Source of the DNA: Ulota crispa
Lineage: Eukaryota > Streptophyta > Bryopsida > Orthotrichales > Orthotrichaceae
Assembly: GCA_963920765.1 (NCBI GenBank)
Contig: OY987248.1
Coordinates: 12,806,539-12,870,538 of the forward strand
Direction: 5' to 3'
DNA length: 64,000 nucleotides
Shown here: positions 55,263 to 64,000 of the stretch, piece by piece
How the letters are laid out: each line of letters opens with the position of its first letter
Position numbering within the stretch: the first letter of the stretch is position 1
Notes under the pieces: model-generated
Database searches by the model: none
Told to the model about the DNA's origin: nothing
What the model saw: only the letters and a program-made list of their open reading frames with translations
Program-made: the position numbers and the translations under genes

Positions 55263-58200
55263 AAATATTGATGTCTACAGCCCTTTGGATTATTTTCTTG
55301 CTAACTCCTATGTGCGTCATAAGTTTGGTGCCTTGGATAGTGAACCCGTCATCCCTTGATTATTAGCTAGTTTGGTGGTGAACTTACGCTCTAGGATACT
55401 CTTTTGAGCTCTTCAAGGGTGGATAATCCCTTCCCTAACCATCGGCCAGTGCTTGGGTGATGTTGTGAATATTTGTCACACTCTCAAATAGTATACCGGT
55501 CCATTAAAGGAGGTTGGACATCCAAAGCCTTTAACATGTTGTGATTATTCATCCAAGAGTAAAGCCAGGCACTTACTATTTACATTCTCCAATACTGTAT
55601 CCAAGGGAGAATGGAGGCCATCCATAATCAAGCAATGGCCTATGTGGAACCCCAAGATGAGATATGACTTCCTACGACCTATGTCAATTAATCTTTTTTT
55701 CAATTTACGCTCAATCCTCTGAAGGATTGTTCTCTTTGTTCATCATTGTATGTTGTAGACTTGTTAGCAAAGATACATTGCTTGGAAGGCATCTTTTAGT
55801 TGGAAATCTACAACCAAACCACCTTTGAGCTCTGATAGCTCATCCTTTAGTTCCCATTTAGAACCCGGTTGTGTATGCGCTCTTCTAGAGAGGGAGGTTT
55901 GAGCACTCACACATGCCCAAGGGAAAAGTCAAACAATGGCCTCTGCCCGCAAGCCCCTTGCAGGGCCTCTCCTAGACCTCAAATACCTTCTAATGGCAAA
56001 AATGCAGGTGGGTTGTAGCGGGACATGGCGGTGGTGTGCGGATCCATATGCCAAGTAGGTGATTCCATGGAGGTAGAAGTATACTAGAGGTGTACTAATT
56101 TTGGCAAAAATGAAGAATACAGAAGTATAATCAAAATACAAATTTGTATTTTTCTACACTTCAGAACTATGGCTTCAGAAGTTCATGCTTTGGATTCACA
56201 ACAATTGGTTCTTGACAGTGGATGTGTATTGACCAATGGTTCAAAAGCGCCCCATTGAAAATTCCAACATGTGTATATACTATTGCCAATTTGGTAGGAA
56301 CAAAGTGCATGGCCAAGTTGTTCCACCATTTAGTGGGCCCTTTATAGTGACTAATTTCAAATTTAAGAATTTTATCCAATGTGGCATTCTCGCCTTTTTT
56401 TTTTTCATTGATTGTATGGAAATCATCCAAAATAAAACATTGACCATTATTTGATTCAACAATTGTTATGGAATTCCTACCATTAGAACATTATTATGGA
56501 TGAAATTGAGATGAGATTTTGATTTCTTTATATATTTTAATGAAATAATATACGAAATTAGAAGGGAAAAAATAGCAAGTCAATATAACTATTTTATCCT
56601 TGTTTTATGATTATGTAGTTTAGCATAATCTAATATGCATAATATAATATGCATAAGCAACGTTTTATACATCATAAAAATAATTTAGTTATTGCTAGAA
56701 TTTGTATTATTTAATTTTCATGTACTCACAATTTCAAGTTGAGATCCAAAGATAACAAAATATAAATACATAAAAATTACTTTTTACAAATAGCATATGG
56801 GTTTAGGGTTTAGTGTTTTGGCTTGTTTTAGGGTCCACAAGTATATTAAAATGCAAAGGTCTTGTTTTTGAATTTCTTATTACAATTGGAGATTATGGCT
56901 TCAACCAATATAAAAAATCTTTTTTGAGATGAGATGGTTTAGAGTAGTGTTATGTTTTTTTTGACAATTCAAGACCCAATTGCTTAAAGAAATTAAGGCT
57001 AGCTTCAAGCCTATAAGAAAAAAAGGAGAAATTTTCTCAAAAAATCCCAAATTGCAACAATGAAAATTGCATTGTAGCCTAGGGTTTCATTAAATACTTA
57101 TCAAATTGAAAATTTATGCCATAATTTAAAACTATTTGAGCATTTAAATTTATTTGATGTGTTGCCTAATCTAATTTAATTCAATACTTAAGTAATGGCA
57201 ATGGTTATTTGGTTGTTTCATAAAATGACCAATGAATATTTTTTACTTACACAAAAAATCCCACACATGATGCTAAATCCATGCACTAAGGCCACTTTCA
57301 AGTATAACCAAAAGAGGGATGTTCAAAGCCAGCAAGCTACAAACCATTTTCAAAAAATTCCAACCAAGCATTGGTGAGAAAACCAAAAAAAAACCTTGGT
57401 TTAGGGTAATTAGTGGGACATTGTCAAGCTATGTCATTGTCATTGTGGTAATCTTTTTTGTTTGTTTAATGTGTTTTTATTTCATAGACAACCGGTAAAG
57501 ATTACAATTTGTGTTTAATGACATTTTTATGACAACTAATAATACAATAATATTCAATGGATTTTACCCATACTTTTAAAAAAATTAAGTGTTTAGGGTT
57601 TAGGCTAGAATAAACAATCACTTCTATAAATATATTAAAAATCACATCTTCTGGGTACAATACTACGGTTAAGGGCTATTTATTTCATAGTTCTATTAAT
57701 ATTTTATGAATCCTACAAAAAAATTGAATGTTTATTAGTAATATAGAATCTTATGTAACCTTATTGAGGATAAAATTGTAACTGTGTTTTCTTGAAGTTT
57801 TTTCAGTTATTTAGATTAAGGGGTACCTTTTAAGCGCAATAATTTAAAAACTAACAATTTCAAAACAATTTTTTGTTAAATTTATAAAGCTCTATTAACT
57901 AGAAAACATGGGTACTACTTTAAAAAATAATAAAATTTAGTAATTATGAATTCAAAATAAGGTTTTGAAACTTATTTATATGTGGGTAATATATAATAAA
58001 TTCAATTGTATTAACAATTATAAAGTCATGGCAAATTTGAGGGACTACAAGCGTGCATTGGAAAATGCATTATATACTTAATTTGAAATATGTCTTCACT
58101 TACATTTTATATGTAAAATAGAAAAATTTTAATTACACTTGGATGAAAAACATTAGTTTCCATATATTAACCAATGGTGCAAACAAAAATCTTTATTTTC

Positions 58201-58735
58201 TATATCTACATTGTTAACCATTTTGTATTGAATATTATGTAATTTAATTATTTGCATTATATATTATTTTCACATTTGAATACAACATATTATTTAATGT
58301 TGTGAAAGTCTTCATGCAATTTATTTGACCCGATTTGTTTGTTTGATATATCATGAGCACCTACATGTGTATTATCTACACATTTATAGGCACTGATTAT
58401 GAAATACTATATTTGACAATTTATTGAAGAGTTGAAATTTCTCATTTGTTCAAGTTCTAACATCTTCATTTCCCAACTAGGCTAGTTTTGAGTTTACAAA
58501 TACTCAGAATTGCCGTACTACAATTTAAGTTATTTACTTGAATGACACAAGCAATTGTATTTGTTAAAATGTAATTGACCACTGAATGATATTGAGGGTC
58601 TTTGTACTAGATTGAAATTTTTAAACAATTTTCACTATATATTATTAAATCCTATATGAATTTTATGGGTCTAAAGATAATGTCTCACTAATTACTAGGA
58701 ACTTACTATTCTCATATTATGTGAATAACTTAAGA
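55263..58735. other. AT-rich spacer, no gene
   Basis: No coding sequence recognised. Short open frames at 55929-56462 lie on both strands without family resemblance. Confidence 0.4.
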
Positions 58736-58744
58736 TTATTACAA

Positions 58745-59157
58745 GTGCATGAATATGTGTACCACACTCTTTCAACTATTTTACCACACCCTCGGGGTTT
58801 ATTTTAGATTACTACAATGAAAAAGTTGAATTTGAGAATTTCAAATTCAGATTTGGACTTAGAGACCGTCATTTAGACTAGAACCATAGGAAAACGTTGT
58901 TACTTAACAACACCCAATGACAAGGTTTTGCTAGGGGTAAACGTGTTACATTTCCTTTAATTTATAATCAAAGATAAGCTTTTTAAGTAGGTGTTTTTCA
59001 AATAGAACCTTATTATGATTCCAAACAAAATAAGGGTCTCTATGTCCAAATCTGAATTCCAAATTTTGAAATTCAGCTTTTTGATGGTAGTAATCTAAAA
59101 TAAACCCCGGGGGTGTGGTACAATAGTTGAAAGAGTGTGGTACACATATCAATTCCC
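58745..59157. mobile_element. 410-bp foldback element, F family copy 4, TSD TTATTACAA/TTATTAAAA
   Basis: The arms are inverted: ATATGTGTACCACACTCTTT and AAAGAGTGTGGTACACATAT, then CACCCTCGGGGTTTATTTTA and TAAAATAAACCCCGGGGGTG. Length 413 bp. Flanking 9-mers at 58736-58744 and 59158-59166 match at 8 of 9 positions. Same family as 12667, 14924 and 20745. Confidence 0.85.
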
Positions 59158-59166
59158 TTATTAAAA

Positions 59167-61990
59167 ACATTTCATTAAACTTCTAGCAATTTGGCAAAAT
59201 TTTGTAGAACATGTTGTAATAATGTTTTTAATTTTGACAACCTTATTGCAATAACAAAGTGATTCAAAATAAATGTAGAAATAGAATTGCATATTTCAAT
59301 TACAAGTTGTTCAAATTTTGCCTTATGATATTTAGAACTTCCTAAAATTCTAATTACAGGATTCTAATGAAATAAACATTTAATACAATAAAGAATAATG
59401 ATCCACATATGTTATAATATGGCCAATTCATTCTTTGCTAATCTAGTTATCTAGAACATTTTATTATAAACTCAACAACAATGTGAATAGTTTAGAATGT
59501 TCATTTTCTTACATGTGCAAATGTCACTCACATCTTTAAATGTACAATCACATGAAAACCTATGATAAATGACATTGTTGTGACTTCAAAACAATTAACA
59601 CATTTCTCCAAATAGTTGTATAACATACTAATTAATATTTCAGTATTTCATTATAGTTAATTTATGTGACTCCTTCATATATAGTGAATTGGTAAATTAA
59701 TGCACACCCAAAATTGTTAATGCTGACCAGACAATTATGAGCATGTCATTTGAGAATTTAAAGATGAGGGTTTTAAATTTTAAGCTTGGTATCTCATGTA
59801 TTGAATCACAAAATTACTACCTCTGTGATGGAAAGAAGACCAAACTTTTTTGTGAAACTTTTATTACAACATTGTTAATTCTTTGGATGTATATTTTTGC
59901 ATTTAGTAATTCAGATGTTATATTTTTATAGTTTCAAAGTGGAACACTTCCAATTTATTTTAATATGCCCTTTGAATTATAGAGGTGAAACAAATCTTTT
60001 GATCCAATTCTAAGAACTCAACACTATATTGTCACATTTCAGGTTCAAAGCACACTTGGGTGTGTAGCATTAGCAAATATGGGTGTACCTTTAGCAATTC
60101 CCAAAATTTATCTTGTAAAAGCATTTTTTGTATATATTTTTAAAAATCTCAATACTCCAAATTCCTTAAAGTAATCAAAATTGTATGAAGTCAATCATTC
60201 TTTCTTGTGACACATTTTACATGATTCAGAATTATAGTGTACACATAAATATGGTCATTTTTTTCCTTAAGCATTGAAATTACTTATAAAATATGTGTAC
60301 AATCACATTTTCCAAATGAGTATTATAGTTAATTATAACAAGCAGTATACAAAACTCTTGTACACATACTATGCACCATTAATCTGAATTAACTAAGTCA
60401 GCATGCACATGATGTAAATGATTCGTGGATTAATATGTTGTACAATGTACACCAACTACTCTTAATTAAAGACATGATTACCGGACTCCCATGTCTTATC
60501 TCACTATTAGTGTACTATTACAAAATTGGTGAGTGCAGTTAGATTTCCGAGTTCATTGGCCTAGTAACCAATGACCGCAAGTAACTCCCCAAACTCACAG
60601 GTATGGTAATCGGTGACCACCGGTTCAAGGATTTCCCACACTTACAATGCTCCGTTGTTGTCTTGCACCTTCCTCCCGTGTCCATTTCTCAAATTTTTTC
60701 TTCTTTATTTCTGTATTTGCAAAGTATGACGCTGATGCATGTTTAGTTTCCTATTTGTTTTTTTCCGCATTTGCTTGTATGCACTGATTTGCAGTTTAAG
60801 TGTACATCACTGTTTCTGATTTAGTGTTTGCAGCTCCAACTGCGGTATACATCTTACTAGTTTTTATTCAAAGCATCTGAGGTACTCTTAAACAATGGGA
60901 TTGATTCAGCTTGGCACTGCGTAAAAATATTGAGTGCATATAGTGTAAAGATATTGAGTACATATAGTATTTGACATAGGGTGCACACATCGTTTTCATG
61001 TACTACTGTGGGATTCTTTTTGCGCAAGAAGTTTGTTGAAGGACCTCTGGATATGTGGAGAAACGACGCCGTCAAGCTTGTGCAATCTGATTTGGGCCAA
61101 TCTTCATCTGAAGTAAGTTTGCATGAAGAGTCTTTGTTTTTTCATGGATTATTGTTTGGTTGCAATCATAGATCTGAATATTGCTACGCTTTTCATAGTT
61201 CTACTGATTGTAAAACTATTCATTCTGATTAATGCGTTTGTGTGATATCTAGAATCCTTGAAAATTTAGTACCTTGCTACGGCCAAGTCTACGCCCTATT
61301 TTTTTGCCGGCTAAGATTTCAAATGAGTTTGCAAACTCATTCTTCAGTTTATAGAAGAGTGTTGGTTGTTTACAATGAAAATTGTGAATTCTTATAAGTG
61401 TTGTAAAGTTGTATAGAATGGAATAATGTATAGTTATGATTGTGTTGGTCCGGATTCTATAAGTTTTTGTTCTTTGACTTTTTTGGAGTTTGCGAGTATT
61501 TTTAGAATCACAATTACCATGGAGAATGCCACTGGTACACACTCAAGCAAGGGCAGCTTGGATAAAGGGAGGTTGATATCATTGAAGAACAAAGGAATTG
61601 GACGGAAAGAGAGGGAGGATGCAAAACCTCTATCAAAAAATGCCAGGAAGGGAAAATCTACTGGTACACAGCAGAAGGGGGGGCCCTTTGAGGGAACCAC
61701 AAAGAAGAGCAGATGCAAAAAGACATGGGGGCTACATGAAACAAGGAGGAAGATCACAGCAAAGAGGAATTGGATCACGGCTAGGAGGAACAATTAAGCT
61801 ATCGGAAAAGACTGCCATTGAAAGGAAGGTAGCCAAAGACCTACAAAACTCCTGAGGATGTCGACTTGTGGGTAGTACATAAATGTGTATGTACTATACA
61901 AATATGCAAGTGCATTGTATTGTTAGTGTTCACAATTTTGATATGTGGAACAATCCTCACCAATGTAATTTTGGATGAATAGGCCAGTCT
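59167..61990. other. AT-rich spacer; partial D-family repeat at 59985-60110; no gene assigned
   Basis: 59985-60110 repeats text from the MITE at 22540-22933 (CAAATCTTTTGATCCAA, GGGTGTA-CTTTAGCAATT). At 61520-61855 there are Lys/Arg-rich open frames (for example GRKEREDAKPLSKNARKGKS) which could be the N-terminus of the CACTA transposase that follows; no domain is recognised. Confidence 0.4.
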
Positions 61991-61999
61991 AGATGCTGG

Positions 62000-63220
62000 G
62001 GATGATGTTGTCAATAGTGTCACCAGCAAGGAAACTGAGTTGCATGGAAATTCGGATGCAAATGGCGTAGATGAGGTGGACGCAATACGAATGATTGCAA
62101 AGTGTTTTCAACGCTTTGATAATCTTCCACATTGCAAAGATGATATTGACTGCAATGATCCAGAATGTGCAGTGGAGCTAGAAGATGAGGCAATGCAAGA
62201 GAGCATGGGTACAAGTGAGGAGGCCAAAGATGCGGAGGATCTATTTGAACAACCTAGGATTCCCTTATACGTAGGTTCAAAGTCAAATTGTCTGGTGTCC
62301 ACCCTCTTGCTCTTGAATTGCTTCTCAGTCTTTGGAGTTTTCAATGCATGTGCAAACAAACTACTGAAATTGATGAAGGAGCTACTTCCTGAAAACAACA
62401 CCTTACCTAAATTGCATTATGAAGCAATACGGTATTTGTCCAAACTGGAACTCTCCTATGTCTTCATCCATTCTTGCAAAAATGGTTGTTGTTTGTTTTG
62501 ACTGGGGTTGAAGGATGCAATGGAGTGCCCGGCGTATGGAGAACCTAGATACGTCCTAGGCAAGCCCGGACATCCTAGGAAGGTCCTTTGTCATTTTCCA
62601 CTCATCCCTCAATTATGACGCATATATTGGTGCAAGAAATTGGCCAAGTTGTTTTCATGGCATGCGACTCGTACGAAGGAGGGGAGCAATGTAGAGTGTG
62701 TGCCAGATTCAAAAGCTTGGAGGCACATAGACACCATGTACCCAAAGTTTGCAATGGAGCCAAGAAACATTAGGCTTGAATTGGCATTGGATGGTGTGAA
62801 TCCGTTCTCAAACATGTTGTTTAGTCACTTGTTCAATAATTTGCCCCCATGGTTAGTGACGAAGAAGTTCTTCTTGATGTTGTCGCTCATAATCCTGGGA
62901 AAGGAGAGCGTTACATCTAGCAACATTGATGTCTATTTGGCACTGCTGCTAGAGGAACTAGCGGATCTATGGAAGGGTGTTGAGGCAAAAGACTCGTCCG
63001 TTGTTGGTTCAAACAAGGACTTCTTAGTTTGAGCTGTACTCATTTGGTGCATCTACAATTTCCCAGCTTATGGGCTAGCGTCAAGGCAAGTCACAAAGGG
63101 GTACAAAGGTTGTCCAGAGTGTGGGCCTAGCATGAGGAGCCAAAGATCTACCGCCCTTGCAAAAAATGTTTATCTAGGGCATTGCAAGTACAAGTGGAGA
63201 GATTACTTGCCCATGTTTTA
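62000..63220 (+). pseudogene. CACTA (En/Spm) transposase remnant, TNP2-like
   Basis: Successive segments match the plant TNP2 / Transposase_21 pattern. They are IPLYVGSKSNCLVSTLLLLN; LMKELLPENNTLPKLHYEA; KNGCCLF, then a stop and ECPAYGEPRYV; GHPRKVLCHFPLIP; DSKAWRHIDTMYPKFAMEPR; RLELALDGVNPFSNM; NLPPWLVTKKFFLMLSLIILG; NIDVYLALLLEELADLW. After a stop at 63030-63032, in another frame, come CIYNFPAYGLASRQVTKGYK then CPECGPSMRS and NVYLGHCKYKWRDYLP. The order is right but several stops and frameshifts separate them, so it is dead. CACTA termini were not found in the window. Confidence 0.85.
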
Positions 63221-64000
63221 TGGAATACAGTGTTTAGGAAATAAAGACCATTTAAGTGAAAGAGGAAACTACTGATGTAATATGTATAGTTATTGTAAGA
63301 TTCATAGAATAACATATATTATAGTATATTCAACTCAAAGCATCTACAAGCATTGGTTAGTATGAGTTAATTTACCCAAATTAAATAGCCTAGAGAAAAA
63401 AGAGTTGTAGAGATTCAAAGTCTTGTTTGTTGCTCTTTTATTTAAATTGATTTGAATACATGACCTATAATGGGGAGGTATTTGAAATTGGTCCATAATG
63501 ATTGCTACTAAGACAATGGTCATGTAATTTGTATGCTTATTAATGAGTGTCATGGATCTTAGCATGTACATTCATAAACCATAGAATGAAGACTTGATTT
63601 TGAAGAATGAACTGAATAGGAATACATTGGCAAAATGTATCTCATCTATAATGTAACTTTGCATAGAAGAAAAAGAGTGAAATTACAAAAAAACACATGG
63701 TAATGAAAACATGCTTTGCATAGCCGCTTGTATTAGAATATAGTTGTCGCAACCTGAAAAGCCAACTTCAGGATTTTAGACAATAAAAACATGTAAAATC
63801 TTCCTATTCAAAGAAATGTTTTGTTTTTACATAATAAAAAGGAGAAGTTTATTGAAATTATCAATTAAGGAATTTTGCAATTCCTTAAGTAGTTAAATCT
63901 GTTAACAAGAGATTAACGATTTCCTACCAAACCGGAAATAGTTTCTAGTTCAACTAAAAACGTTTGCCTGGAATTATAAACTGGGTTATATAGCGCACCG
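63221..64000. other. AT-rich tail of window, no gene
   Basis: Nothing could be supported. It may still lie inside the CACTA element if its 3' end is beyond the window. Confidence 0.4.

Noticed and set aside
1-64000. CRISPR arrays, rRNA and tRNA genes
   Set aside because: No spaced identical repeats of CRISPR type and no recognisable tRNA or rRNA core sequences were seen by eye; a covariance-model scan was not possible.

Overview
The window looks like nuclear DNA of an early-diverging land plant. My best guess is a lycophyte, with a bryophyte as the alternative. The evidence is spliced plant genes with GT-AG introns, a chromodomain-type Ty3 retroelement, a CACTA transposase remnant, many short palindromic DNA elements in AT-rich sequence, and a nuclear copy of mitochondrial DNA whose cox1 fragment begins with the bryophyte/lycophyte-style N-terminus [17 protein letters not shown] could run no database search, so the species is inference.

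Layout. 1-3.7 kb: two plant genes diverge from a 315-bp gap. On the minus strand is a 2-oxoglutarate/Fe(II) dioxygenase, cut off by the window edge and apparently frameshifted in exon 2. On the plus strand is a five-exon complex I LYR subunit gene (CIB22/NDUFB9 type) with an in-frame TAG in exon 2. 3.7-15.4 kb: no genes, but nested palindromic and inverted-repeat elements. 17.1-18.9 kb: a mitochondrial insertion (nad7 exon antisense, cox1 start sense). 19-30 kb: gene-poor, with several MITEs, one tandem duplication and one small possible reading frame at 30.3 kb. 30.8-42.9 kb: one broken multi-jacalin lectin locus. Nearly every intron lies at the same place inside the jacalin fold. A single 3.88-kb exon joins a jacalin half-domain to about 1,140 codons of proline-rich 51/39-nt repeats. 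43.0-50.3 kb: a complete but decayed Ty3 chromovirus on the minus strand with 259-bp LTRs and a CCGTG target duplication, itself carrying a 1.74-kb insertion. 50.3-60 kb: mostly unassigned AT-rich DNA, a retroelement-like leader and a GAGCTAGCC-type minisatellite. 62.0-63.2 kb: a CACTA (TNP2) transposase remnant.

How it fits together. The genes do not form a pathway. The common thread is decay and invasion. Several coding sequences are interrupted by TAG, sometimes where the family has Gln (CAG) or Trp (TGG). Most visible changes between the LTRs, and most suspected changes in the mitochondrial copy, are C:G to T:A transitions, as expected where plant cytosine methylation is heavy. The small elements can be sorted into families by their target duplications: 4 bp for an AACACCATAT-ended family, TTAA for a CCCTT-ended family, and 9 bp for a 410-bp foldback family. 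In several cases the uninterrupted opposite arm of an older palindrome supplies the pre-insertion sequence inside the window itself.
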